From: Nitrosomonas sp.
GTDB lineage: Bacteria > Pseudomonadota > Gammaproteobacteria > Burkholderiales > Nitrosomonadaceae
Reading direction: 5' to 3'
DNA length: 64,000 nt
NCBI GenBank assembly: GCA_016703745.1
Contig: JADJBK010000006.1
Coordinates: 372,001 to 436,000 of the forward strand
Positions 44,211 through 52,936 of this stretch are shown in pieces (the stretch's first letter is position 1; the number at the start of each line of letters is the position of its first letter). The notes under the pieces were generated by a model. It ran no database searches. It saw only the letters and a program-made list of their open reading frames with translations, and was not told the DNA's origin. Both the position numbers and the translations under genes were made by a program.

Positions 44211-45578
44211 ATGACACTCCTATCTACTCTGCTGGCCTTTGTAATTGCATTGGGTTTATTGATTACTTTTCACGAATTTGGTCATTATCTGGTGGCGCGC
44301 TGGAGTGGCGTCAAAGTACTGCGTTTTTCCATTGGTTTCGGTCGTCCTTTGTATAAAAAAGTGATGGGGCAGGATCAAACTGAGTGGGTTGTGGCGGCTA
44401 TTCCATTAGGTGGTTACGTGAAAATGCTGGATGAGCGCGAAGGATCAGTTTCGGCACATGAACTGACGCGCGCATTTAATCGTCAGCCAGTTTTAAAACG
44501 CTTTGCCATCGTTGCGGCAGGCCCGTTAGCCAATTTTCTATTGGCAATCGTGCTTTATTGGCTACTTTTTGTAGCCGGTGTAACGGGTATAAAACCGGTG
44601 TTAGGTGATATCGAACCTATGACACTGGCTGCCTCGGCCGGGCTCCATGCTGGTGAGACTATTGTCAAGGTTGATAACCAAGTCGTTGCGACCTGGCAGG
44701 ATGTTCGTCTGGCTTTGCTGGATCGTGCTGTCGATCGTGATGCGACAGTTGAACTGGAAGTCATGGCAGAAGATAACATCATACATAAACGAATGCTCGA
44801 TTTCAGTACGTTTCATCCTGATGAGTTAAATGCAGATTTTCTAACTAAGATTGGATTGAGCATTTATAAACCCGTATTAAATTCTGTAATTGGTCAGGTA
44901 ATTGCTGGCAGCGCAGCAGATAAAGCAGGATTACAGGCGGAGGATGAGATACTTGCGATTGATGGTAAAGAAATTCTCTACTGGGATGAGGTAGTAAGTG
45001 AAGTACGTACCCACCCTGAGCGAGAACTTGAAATTGAAATCCTGCGTGATAAATCTGTCATCAAGTTAGTATTAGTTCCCGAAAAAACTCGCGAAAATCA
45101 ATCTGAGATAGGCAAGGCAGGCATTGCCCCGAAGATTGAGCATGCCGTGCTGGAAGATTTGCTGGTTACAACCAGCTATTCACCTTTTGTCGCGTTGGTT
45201 AAAGCGGTTCTCAAAACGTGGGATATGACCTATTTTACCTTACGGATGCTCGGCAAGATGGTGACAGGGGACGTATCTTTAAAAAATGTAAGTGGTCCGA
45301 TTACTATTGCGGACTATGCTGGCCAATCTGCTCAGATGGGAATGGTGGCTTATCTTGGTTTTCTGGCGCTGGTCAGTATCAGCCTGGGGGTATTGAATTT
45401 GCTGCCGATTCCCGTGCTGGATGGAGGGCATTTGATGTATTACATCATTGAGATGATTCGTGGCGCCCCTCTTTCTGAAAGAGTGATGGAGATTGGACAT
45501 CAGATTGGAATGGGATTGTTGATAACGTTGATGTTGTTTGCATTGCACAATGATCTGTTACGCCTGATTTCAGGATAG
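44211..45578 (+). CDS. rseP: Site-2 protease RseP
   Basis: RseP is an intramembrane zinc metalloprotease that cuts anti-sigma factors and signal peptides. HEFGH near residue 18-26 is the catalytic motif in the first helix. Two PDZ domains follow (~115-290), and the third ligand is in PIPVLDGGHLMYY near residue 400. Its 455 residues and its place before bamA are standard. The 107 bp before it may hold a local promoter. Confidence 0.97.
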   Translation: MTLLSTLLAFVIALGLLITFHEFGHYLVARWSGVKVLRFSIGFGRPLYKKVMGQDQTEWVVAAIPLGGYVKMLDEREGSVSAHELTRAFNRQPVLKRFAIVAAGPLANFLLAIVLYWLLFVAGVTGIKPVLGDIEPMTLAASAGLHAGETIVKVDNQVVATWQDVRLALLDRAVDRDATVELEVMAEDNIIHKRMLDFSTFHPDELNADFLTKIGLSIYKPVLNSVIGQVIAGSAADKAGLQAEDEILAIDGKEILYWDEVVSEVRTHPERELEIEILRDKSVIKLVLVPEKTRENQSEIGKAGIAPKIEHAVLEDLLVTTSYSPFVALVKAVLKTWDMTYFTLRMLGKMVTGDVSLKNVSGPITIADYAGQSAQMGMVAYLGFLALVSISLGVLNLLPIPVLDGGHLMYYIIEMIRGAPLSERVMEIGHQIGMGLLITLMLFALHNDLLRLISG

Positions 45579-45580
45579 CT

Positions 45581-47857
45581 ATGAGCTTTCAAAACTGTCT
45601 ATTGGTGTTGGCGTTGTGCTGCGCCAGCGTATGCGCAGCAGAAGAGGCATTTGTCATTCAGGATATTCGGGTGGAAGGCATACAACGTACTGAAGCCGGT
45701 ACTGTATTCAGTTACTTGCCGGTCAAAGTGGGGGATGTGCTCGATAAGGCCAGGGCGAGCGCGGCGATCAAGGCTTTATACGCAACCGGATTTTTTAGGG
45801 ATGTCAAGCTCAAGGCGGAAGGATCGCTATTGATTGTGCAGGTAGAGGAGCGGCCAGCAATTGCACAAATTACAATCAATGGTGCCAAGGAATTTGACAA
45901 GGATAAATTGAAAGAGGGGCTGAAGCAGGCAGGGTTATCCGAATCACGGATTTTTAATCGTTCCCTGCTGGAGAAGGCGGAACAGGAGCTAAAGCGCCAA
46001 TATATCAGTCGTGGCAAGTATGCCGTAAAAATTACTACTACCACGACCCCAATGGAGCGCAATCGTATTGGTATCAATTTTGATATCAAGGAGGGTAGAA
46101 CCGCTCGAATCAAGCAAATTAATATTATTGGCAATCAGGTCTATAAAGAAAAAAGATTATTAAAACTATTCAGTTTACAAACTCCTGGCCTATTGACTTG
46201 GTTTACTAAGGAAGACCAATATTCCAAACAGAAATTATCAGCGGATATCGAGGCCTTGCGTTCATATTATCTTGATCATGGTTATCTTGAGTTTAATATT
46301 GATTCCACTCAAGTTTCTATTACGCCGGATATGAGAGATATCTATATCACCCTCAATATGACAGAGGGGCCGCAGTATACGGTCTCTGACATCAAGCTTG
46401 CCGGTGAGTTAATTGTACCTGAGGAAGAATTGCGCAAACTGATCAAGCTTGAGGTCGGTGGCGTGTTTGTTCGTGAAAAATTAACCGAGTCTATCAAGCT
46501 GATCAGTGACAGACTGGGGGATGATGGTTATGCGTTTGCCAATGTCAATGCTGCGCCAGAACTTGATAAAGAAACACGCCAGACCGCGTTCACTTTTTTC
46601 ATTGATCCGGGACGCCGGGTTTATGTCAGACGAATCAATATTAGTGGCAATGAACGTACCCGTGATGAAGTAATCCGGCGTGAATTTCGCCAAATGGAGG
46701 GAGGGTGGCATTCTACCAGCCAGATCAACACCTCCAAACGACGTATTGATCGACTTGATTTTTTTACTGGCGTCAATGTCGAGACGCCGCCCGTAGCGGA
46801 CGTGCCGGATCAGGTAGATATTAATGTGAGTGTTGTTGAAAAACCAACCGGGGCAATTATGTTTGGTGCCGGCTTTTCTGATCGGGAAGGGATTATCCTG
46901 AATGGATCTGTTGCACAGAATAATATTTTTGGTACGGGTAATTTTCTTAGTTTGCAGGTCAATACCGGTAGTGTTAATAAGATAATTTCAGCCTCATTTA
47001 CCAATCCTTATTACACCATCAATGGCGTGAGTTTAGGACTGGAAGCATTCAGACGAGCGATCAATACCCGTTCTCTCAATAGTGTTGGTGTTTTCAATAC
47101 GGATACTACTGGAGCCAATATCCGTTTTGGGATTCCTGTCGCAGAAAATGATGCTATTTCACTTGGATTCGGGTTTGAGCAGACCAAGATCAAACTGCGC
47201 GATGATAGCCCGAAACGTTTTGTCGATTTTGTCGATCAATTTGGCAAGAGCTCTACCAGCTTTCCGTTGACGTTAAGTTGGGCACGTGACCGGCGGGATA
47301 GTGCGATCTGGACAACCTCCGGCTTAACGCAACGTGTATTTGGTGAATTCAGTGCACCCATTGCCGATCTCCGATACTACAAAGTCAGCTTCGAGCAACG
47401 CTGGTTTTATCCCCTGACAAAGCACTTCACGTTGATGCTTAATGGGGAGGCCGGTATTGGTGATGGTTATTCCGGCAAACCGCTCCCCTTTTTCAAGAAT
47501 TTTTTTGCGGGTGGATTTAACTCTGTGCGCGGCTACAATATTAATACCCTGGGGCCACGAGAAGATGGTCGCGTGATAGGTGGCAGTAAACGGATTGTTG
47601 GTAATATTGAAGTGTTATTCCCTGTGCCATTTATGCTGGAAGATAAAAAGGTTCGGTTGAGTGCATTCCTTGATGGTGGAACAATTGTCAACTCTTTCTC
47701 CGGACTTAATTCAAAAGATTTTCGTTATGCTGCCGGCCTGGCTGTGACTTGGGTATCGCCAATGGGTCCTCTGAAATTCAGTATTGCACAGCCTTTTAAT
47801 GAACAGCCGGGGGACAATACACAACGCTTCCAGTTTCAGTTAGGACAAACTTTCTAA
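45581..47857 (+). CDS. bamA: Outer membrane assembly factor BamA
   Basis: BamA folds outer membrane beta-barrels. The signal peptide ends near CASVCAAEE. Five POTRA domains cover about 22-420 and the Omp85 barrel the rest, with the conserved loop 6 VRGYN (FNSVRGYN near residue 648) and a C-terminal Phe (QLGQTF). The gene begins 2 bp after rseP and is followed by skp. Confidence 0.98.
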   Translation: MSFQNCLLVLALCCASVCAAEEAFVIQDIRVEGIQRTEAGTVFSYLPVKVGDVLDKARASAAIKALYATGFFRDVKLKAEGSLLIVQVEERPAIAQITINGAKEFDKDKLKEGLKQAGLSESRIFNRSLLEKAEQELKRQYISRGKYAVKITTTTTPMERNRIGINFDIKEGRTARIKQINIIGNQVYKEKRLLKLFSLQTPGLLTWFTKEDQYSKQKLSADIEALRSYYLDHGYLEFNIDSTQVSITPDMRDIYITLNMTEGPQYTVSDIKLAGELIVPEEELRKLIKLEVGGVFVREKLTESIKLISDRLGDDGYAFANVNAAPELDKETRQTAFTFFIDPGRRVYVRRINISGNERTRDEVIRREFRQMEGGWHSTSQINTSKRRIDRLDFFTGVNVETPPVADVPDQVDINVSVVEKPTGAIMFGAGFSDREGIILNGSVAQNNIFGTGNFLSLQVNTGSVNKIISASFTNPYYTINGVSLGLEAFRRAINTRSLNSVGVFNTDTTGANIRFGIPVAENDAISLGFGFEQTKIKLRDDSPKRFVDFVDQFGKSSTSFPLTLSWARDRRDSAIWTTSGLTQRVFGEFSAPIADLRYYKVSFEQRWFYPLTKHFTLMLNGEAGIGDGYSGKPLPFFKNFFAGGFNSVRGYNINTLGPREDGRVIGGSKRIVGNIEVLFPVPFMLEDKKVRLSAFLDGGTIVNSFSGLNSKDFRYAAGLAVTWVSPMGPLKFSIAQPFNEQPGDNTQRFQFQLGQTF

Positions 47858-47877
47858 TTAGTGATAATGGGGCATAG

Positions 47878-48480
47878 ATGAGGCTTGTGTTGAATAGGTG
47901 GCTATCGAGAAAGATTGTCAGTATGCTGATTCTTGCTATGGCGTTGCCACTTCTACTGCAAGCTGTGAGTATTCGTGCCACGGAGATCAGGATTGGCGTC
48001 GTCAATACTGAAAAAATTCTTAGGGAGTCCATACTTGCCATCAAGGCCCAAAAAAAAATTGAGCAGGAATTTAAGTTACGCGATAGCCGGATCAAGGAAC
48101 TTTCCTCGCAGATTAAGCGACTTCAGCAACAGCTGGAGCAACAGTCGGATAACCAGGTAGCAGGTTCACCTGATCGACGCGCGAAAGAGCGCGAGCTTGC
48201 TAGTCTCAGTCGACAACATCAGCGTGAGCAGCAACAAATGCGGGAAGACTTGAGTCTGCGCCAGAACGAGGAGTATGGTCGGATTCTGGATCAGATAAAT
48301 CAGACAATTGATAAACTAGCTTCAGACCAAGGTTATGATCTGATTCTTCAATTGCAGGATTCGGTGTACCGCAGTGTACGTATTGATATTACTGATCAGA
48401 TAATGTCCCTATTAGATGGACAGGGAAAAATGACTAAGCAGCCGAAATACCCAAAAAATGAAGAAAGGGAACAACAATGA
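47878..48480 (+). CDS. skp: Periplasmic chaperone Skp/OmpH
   Basis: Skp holds unfolded outer membrane proteins in the periplasm. The 200 residues have a signal peptide over residues ~1-35, longer than usual, then RIGVVNTEKILRES and a long coiled coil rich in Gln and Glu (~60-130) forming the tentacles. The stop overlaps the fabZ start (ATGA). Confidence 0.94.
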   Translation: MRLVLNRWLSRKIVSMLILAMALPLLLQAVSIRATEIRIGVVNTEKILRESILAIKAQKKIEQEFKLRDSRIKELSSQIKRLQQQLEQQSDNQVAGSPDRRAKERELASLSRQHQREQQQMREDLSLRQNEEYGRILDQINQTIDKLASDQGYDLILQLQDSVYRSVRIDITDQIMSLLDGQGKMTKQPKYPKNEEREQQ

Positions 48481-48926
48481 CAACCATGACTATGGATATC
48501 CATGAAATCCTCAAGTATCTGCCACACCGTTACCCTTTTATCCTGGTGGATAGGGTGGTCGAACTCGAAATAGATAAACATATTCATGCCTATAAGAATG
48601 TATCGATCAATGAGCCTTACTTTAGCGGGCATTTCCCCCATCATCCGGTCATGCCGGGCGTGTTGATTGTTGAGGCACTGGCACAGGCAGCGGCAATTTT
48701 AACTATCCGAAGTGCAGGCAGCAGCCTTGACTCGAATAGAGTTTATTATTTTGTTGGAATCGATGCGGTACGTTTTAAAAAACCGGTGATAGCAGGAGAT
48801 CAGCTGGTTCTAAAAGTGAGTATCAGCCGGCAGATCAGAGGGATATGGAAGTATGCTGCTATCGCCGAAGTCGACGGTCAAATTGTGACTGAAGCACAGT
48901 TGATGTGTACGGCGCGTACTCTCTAA
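48477..48926 (+). CDS. fabZ: 3-hydroxyacyl-ACP dehydratase
   Basis: FabZ dehydrates beta-hydroxyacyl-ACP in fatty acid synthesis. The 149-residue hot-dog protein has LPHRYPFILVDRVVELE near the front and the catalytic HFPHHPVMPGVLIVEALAQA with the His near residue 56. It lies directly after skp with lpxD missing between them. A start at 48489 (MDIHEIL) is also possible. Confidence 0.97.
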   Translation: MTTMTMDIHEILKYLPHRYPFILVDRVVELEIDKHIHAYKNVSINEPYFSGHFPHHPVMPGVLIVEALAQAAAILTIRSAGSSLDSNRVYYFVGIDAVRFKKPVIAGDQLVLKVSISRQIRGIWKYAAIAEVDGQIVTEAQLMCTARTL

Positions 48927-48968
48927 AACCGCCTTCTGCATGGATAGATACAGATTAACCAACTAGCC

Positions 48969-49544
48969 ATGTATTTGGAAAAAACAATTTATGGTGTGGA
49001 CGAGGCTGGCAGGGGACCATTGGCTGGTGCGGTGTATGCGGCTTGTGTGGTGCTGGATTCTGATTATGTAATAGCAGGATTGGCTGATTCAAAGAAGCTG
49101 ACTGCACAAAAACGTCAAACCCTAACCAGGGAAATTAAGCAACATGCTATGGCCTGGTCAGTCGCCAGTGCTTCAGTAATAGAAATTGATCGGCTGAATA
49201 TTCTGCAAGCCAGTTTGCTCGCTATGAGACGAGCCATCGAAAAGATTTCTCTATCTGAAAATGCCTTAGTATTGATTGATGGAATACATAAACCTCAATT
49301 GAGCCATGAAGTGGAAGTGCAAACTATCATTAGAGGTGATGAGAGGATAGCGGAAATCTCTGCTGCATCCATTCTGGCTAAAACGACACGGGATGCAGAA
49401 ATGCTGCGTTTGCATGCATGTTACCCGATGTATGGTTTTGATCGCCATAAAGGCTACCCTACCAAAATGCATTTGGCGGCAATCCACCGGCATGGTATTT
49501 GTAGTATGCATCGACGCAGCTTTGCGCCTTGCGCCAGATTGTAG
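48969..49544 (+). CDS. rnhB: Ribonuclease HII
   Basis: RNase HII removes ribonucleotides from DNA and RNA primers. The 191 residues show the catalytic Asp-Glu pair in YGVDEAGRGPLAGAVYAA, DSKKLT near residue 41 and a later Asp in LIDGIHKP. lpxA and lpxB, which commonly sit just upstream, are missing. Confidence 0.96.
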   Translation: MYLEKTIYGVDEAGRGPLAGAVYAACVVLDSDYVIAGLADSKKLTAQKRQTLTREIKQHAMAWSVASASVIEIDRLNILQASLLAMRRAIEKISLSENALVLIDGIHKPQLSHEVEVQTIIRGDERIAEISAASILAKTTRDAEMLRLHACYPMYGFDRHKGYPTKMHLAAIHRHGICSMHRRSFAPCARL

Positions 49545-49622
49545 GCGTAATCTGAAAATTCAATGCATCTTAAACAGAAAAATGTTTTGACCTGACCCTC
49601 ATTTTTGATAAATGGAGATAAT

Positions 49623-50102
49623 GTGAGAATAGAAAAAAATACGGTTGTATCAATTAATTACAAAATGCTTGATCGGGATGGTCGGATTATGGAAGAAACT
49701 GAGGCTCCCATTAGTTATCTGCACGGAGGTTATGACGGGATATTTCCAGCGGTTGAATTGGCGCTCCACGAAAAGGAAGTTGGGCACAGTTTTTCCATTT
49801 TAATGGAACCTGAAGATGCTTTTGGTGAATATGATGCTGGACTGATGCAAATTGAGCCCAAATCTGCTTTTCCAGAAGGTGTAAAAATTGGTATGCAATT
49901 TGAAGGTGGTGAAGAAGGATCGGATGATTTGATAATCTATACGGTGACAGACGTCACTGAAGATATCGTTGTGGTAGATGGTAATCATCCTTTCGCTGGT
50001 ATGGCATTGCAGTTTGAATGTACCGTGGTCGATGTCCGTTCTGCAACCCCAGAAGAATTGACGCATGGTCATGTACATGGGCCACACGGACACCATCATT
50101 GA
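49623..50102 (+). CDS. slyD: SlyD-type FKBP peptidyl-prolyl isomerase
   Basis: SlyD-like proteins isomerise prolyl bonds, act as chaperones and bind nickel. The GTG start at 49623 is chosen for GGAGA five bases upstream; the frame continues back to a TTG at 49605. The FKBP part is split by the insert-in-flap domain (~70-125). The His-rich end HGHVHGPHGHHH suggests metal binding. The length is 159 residues. Confidence 0.92.
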   Translation: MRIEKNTVVSINYKMLDRDGRIMEETEAPISYLHGGYDGIFPAVELALHEKEVGHSFSILMEPEDAFGEYDAGLMQIEPKSAFPEGVKIGMQFEGGEEGSDDLIIYTVTDVTEDIVVVDGNHPFAGMALQFECTVVDVRSATPEELTHGHVHGPHGHHH

Positions 50103-50155
50103 AACTTATTGCCGCTATTCATTTGCCAGCGCCCATTTACTAGCGTTATCTTCTT

Positions 50156-50542
50156 TTAACGAGTAATCGGTTTGTAACGGATACGCTTGGGTTTGGCGCC
50201 TTCTTCACCAAGTCGTGTGCGTTTGTCAGCTTCATATTCAGAATAGTTTCCGGCAAAAAGTGTGACTTGTGAATTACCTTCAAAAGCGAGGATATGCGTT
50301 GCAATACGGTCGAGAAACCAGCGATCATGGGAGATGACCAGTACACAACCGGCAAATTCCAATAACGCATTTTCAAGTGCACGCAGTGTCTCGACATCCA
50401 GGTCATTAGAAGGCTCGTCAAGCAGCAATACATTCCCGCCGGATATCAATGTCTTGGCCAAATGTAGCCTGCCTCGTTCACCACCGGAGAGTGTGCCGAC
50501 CCGTTTCTGCTGATCGGGTCCCTTGAAGTTGAATCTGCCTAT
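50156..50542 (-). pseudogene. ettA: ABC-F protein EttA, C-terminal fragment
   Basis: This is the end of ettA, separated from its front by a 406-bp insertion. It starts in frame at IGRFNFKGPDQQKRVG and carries the second ABC signature LSGGERGRLHLAKTL, Walker B GNVLLLDEPSNDLD, the His switch VISHDRWFLDRIA and the family tail EEGAKPKRIRYKPITR. An ATG-opened frame reaches 50653 inside the insertion but has no ribosome site. Without the front half it cannot form an active EttA. Confidence 0.9.
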
Positions 50543-50666
50543 TAAGATATTAAACAGTGCAGTGTTCGGTTGGATGGTAGCAATAATAATATTCTCAACA
50601 ACTGCTAAAGTTTCACATGAGATAGCCGTTACAATAGTAGAAACAGGGAACAAACTTATAAACTAG
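50543..50666 (+). pseudogene. 3' end of an unknown membrane protein gene
   Basis: The frame is open from the left junction of the insertion and reads NSAVFGWMVAIIIFSTTAKV then HEIAVTIVETGNKLIN before TAG at 50664-50666. It has one hydrophobic stretch. An ATG at 50574 would give 30 residues, but without a ribosome site, so I read this as the truncated C-terminus of a longer gene. Its stop is next to the AGGAGA of the following gene, as in a compact viral operon. Confidence 0.55.
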
Positions 50667-50674
50667 GAGAGATT

Positions 50675-50845
50675 ATGATTTACGATAGAATCAAACTGTT
50701 GCCATATGCGATACTGTTGACAGTGTTACACATGATTTTACCTAATGAAGCATTTAATGTAGTATTAGGAGGAGTGTTAGTTTGGGGAGTAGGATATATT
50801 CTTTACAGTTGGTACACTGGTATTTCAGATTTTTTAAATAAATAA
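50675..50845 (+). CDS. 56-aa membrane protein of the insertion
   Basis: The ATG at 50675 follows AGGAGAG by five bases. The 56-residue product has two hydrophobic segments, LLPYAILLTVLHMIL (~8-22) and FNVVLGGVLVWGVGYILYSW (~27-46), with a short polar C-terminus. The family is not recognised. Small two-helix proteins are common in phage lysis or virion-membrane modules, but this is only analogy. Confidence 0.7.
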   Translation: MIYDRIKLLPYAILLTVLHMILPNEAFNVVLGGVLVWGVGYILYSWYTGISDFLNK

Positions 50846-50859
50846 ATAAGGATATTAAA

Positions 50860-50949
50860 ATGAAACAAATCACACAACAAGAGTTTGATAAAGCTTTGAG
50901 CAACAACCCACGCATGGTTGTTAAGCACGAAACAGTCGGTCAAGCGTAA
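50860..50949 (+). pseudogene. 5' part of an unknown gene in the insertion
   Basis: ATG at 50860 follows AAGG by 9 bases. The 29 codons begin MKQITQQEFDKALSNNPRMV and end at a TAA formed across the right junction (50947-50949), so the original gene was probably longer. It is hydrophilic, with no recognised family. Confidence 0.55.
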
Positions 50950-52232
50950 TAGGCACGTGCGGGAATTTCGTATTTGCCAACCGTTAATATATCGAGACCA
51001 TCTGAAATCATTTCAAATGCGGTCTGATTGGCGGCTAGCGCGTCACGGGATTGATCCACATAAGCAAACTTGACAGTATCACCTATTTTTATCTTTCCAG
51101 TATCTGGCTGGTCCTTGCCGATAATCATACGAAAGAGTGTCGATTTACCTGCCCCATTGGGTCCAATAATGCCAATAATAGCACCTGGTGGTATTTTAAA
51201 ATTCAAACTATCAATTAGTAGCTGATCACCAAATCCCTTGGAAACATCTATAAATTCAATTACTTCATTCCCTAGTCTATCAGCTACAGGAATAAAAATT
51301 TCCTGTGTCTCGTTACGTTTTTGATAGTCCTGTGAATTGAGTTCTTCAAATCGTGCCAGCCGTGCCTTAGATTTGGATTGTCTTCCTTTTGGATTTTGCC
51401 TGATCCATTCAAGCTCTTTCTTGAGCGATTTCTGATGAGCGGATTCTGTATTTTCTTCCTGTTTCAGGCGATTCTGTTTTTGCTCCAGCCAGGTAGAGTA
51501 GTTGCCTTTCCAGGGAATTCCATGGCCACGATCTAGCTCAAGAATCCATTCAGCGGCATTATCGAGAAAATAGCGGTCATGTGTGACAGCAACTACCGTT
51601 CCAGGGAAACGCGCCAAAAATTGTTCCAACCATTCGACCGATTCCGCATCCAGGTGATTGGTGGGTTCATCCAGAAGCAGCATATCCGGTCTGGATAGCA
51701 ACAGTCTGCACAACGCAACTCGTCGTTTCTCACCGCCCGATAGGGTCTGGATGATTGCATCCCAGGGTGGCAGGCGCAATGCATCTGCAGCAATTTCCAT
51801 GTGCTGTGCCAGATTGTCTCCCCCCTCCTGCGCGATCAAGATAGCTTCCAGCCGTGATTGCTCGGCAGCCAGTGATTCAAAATCGGCATCTGGTTCAGCA
51901 TAAGCAGCATAGACAGCATCAAGCTGCTGCTGAGCATTAAACGCCTCCCCAAGCCCAGTTTGAACCGCCTCTCGTACCGTCAACTCAGGATCAAGCTTTG
52001 GCTCTTGTGGCAAGTATCCTATTTTAAGCTCTGGCATCGGTGTGCATTCCCCATCAATTTCCTTATCCACACCAGCCATTATTTTTAGCAAAGTGGATTT
52101 ACCTGAACCATTCAAGCCGAGTAAACCTATTTTTGCGCCCGGAAAAAAACTCAAGGAAATATCCTTGAGAATAGTGTGTTTGGGCGGAACCATTTTGCTG
52201 ACACGATTCATGATGAGAACGTATTGAGCCAT
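50940..52232 (-). pseudogene. ettA: ABC-F protein EttA, N-terminal fragment
   Basis: EttA gates the ribosome's first elongation step according to energy state. This 430-residue frame has the whole first ABC domain: Walker A GLNGSGKST, signature LSGGEKRRVALCRLLLSRPD, Walker B MLLLDEPTNHLD. It also has the arm/linker region and only the start of the second domain (Walker A GPNGAGKSTLFRMI). It stops three codons after the break point at 50949, with YYA then TGA from the insertion. The second signature and Walker B are on the 50156-50542 fragment. Normal ATP hydrolysis at both sites is therefore lost. Confidence 0.9.
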
Positions 52233-52434
52233 AAATACTTGTTTACTCCAATATTTGAATTAGTTTCGGCGCACTAGAATGCTGGTAATGATCGTTGCAT
52301 AACAATCGTGCACACAATTTTACATTGCTTGGTATTTTATTTTAGTTAATGTGAAGTGAATATCAGGCGACGTGAATAAGTCTAACGGGATCCAAAGTGT
52401 TTTTATTCCAAAATAACCAACTGAGACGGGCGCT

Positions 52435-52617
52435 ATGAAGGTATTGGTTCATTATAAATCAGGAGCAAACCAGGTATTTATTGTGCCTCAGGAGACCCAT
52501 GTGGCTGAGTTTCACCGTATGGCCGAAGAAATCGGTGGACCCCTACGCAAGGTCGAGTTTCCATCTGCTGCTACAAAAATGGATTGGAAAGATTCAAGCT
52601 TGGGACGCAGAGTGTAA
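52435..52617 (+). CDS. Small hypothetical protein
   Basis: The 60-codon frame encodes a soluble, slightly basic protein beginning MKVLVHYKSGANQVFIVPQE. There is no clear ribosome site, but codon use and the ordered strand-helix pattern look coding, and it occupies an otherwise empty gap between ettA and tkt. The family is not recognised. Confidence 0.5.
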   Translation: MKVLVHYKSGANQVFIVPQETHVAEFHRMAEEIGGPLRKVEFPSAATKMDWKDSSLGRRV

Positions 52618-52936
52618 CCTCGTGCTACTAAATGTGTAATGTTGAGCTGAAAACTACCTTGCCCATTGTAAGCAACCACACCATACATCTTAGTAAAAAT
52701 TTCTACTGCTTAATTTCCCTTATACGCTGGTGCGCTACACCAAAACACGGCACCCTCTTTTTTCTATTGTCCTCATACCCTTTCTTTGTTCCCTGCAGAG
52801 GTTGATACATGTGGTTGTGAAGTGAGGGGACTTAAGCGATAATGATCACTTTTTTGAGCTTATAGGTTTCCGACTTTTTGATGATTGTGTTGCCTGGCTG
52901 TTTTCAGGAAAATTTAAGGACGAGGGGTGAGGGTAA
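52618..52936 (+). promoter_or_regulatory. tkt upstream region with candidate promoter
   Basis: No gene is present. TTGTGA at 52815-52820 and GATAAT at 52838-52843 are 17 bases apart, a good sigma-70 candidate about 95 bp before tkt. GAGGGGTGAGGG precedes the ATG. No CbbR (LysR-type) site could be assigned with confidence. Confidence 0.55.

Larger units (their letters stand above)
50543..50948 (+). mobile_element. 406-bp AT-rich insertion in ettA
   Basis: Taking out these bases rejoins the ettA codons exactly at GCC TAT / ATA GGC, restoring ARAY-IGRFNF, the conserved EttA sequence. The junction is a near palindrome, TGCCTATATAGGCA. The insert is visibly richer in A and T than its surroundings. 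It holds three plus-strand frames, opposite to ettA, packed with proper ribosome sites: the 3' end of one gene, a complete 56-codon gene and the 5' part of a third. No transposase, terminal inverted repeats or clear target duplication is seen. The organisation suggests a piece of a small phage or plasmid. Confidence 0.85.

Noticed and set aside
50543..50948. The ettA insertion as a self-splicing intron or intein.
   Set aside because: On the ettA strand there is no GUGYG start, no group I core could be seen, and frames with ribosome sites run on the opposite strand. An intein would need an open frame, but TGA follows within three codons.
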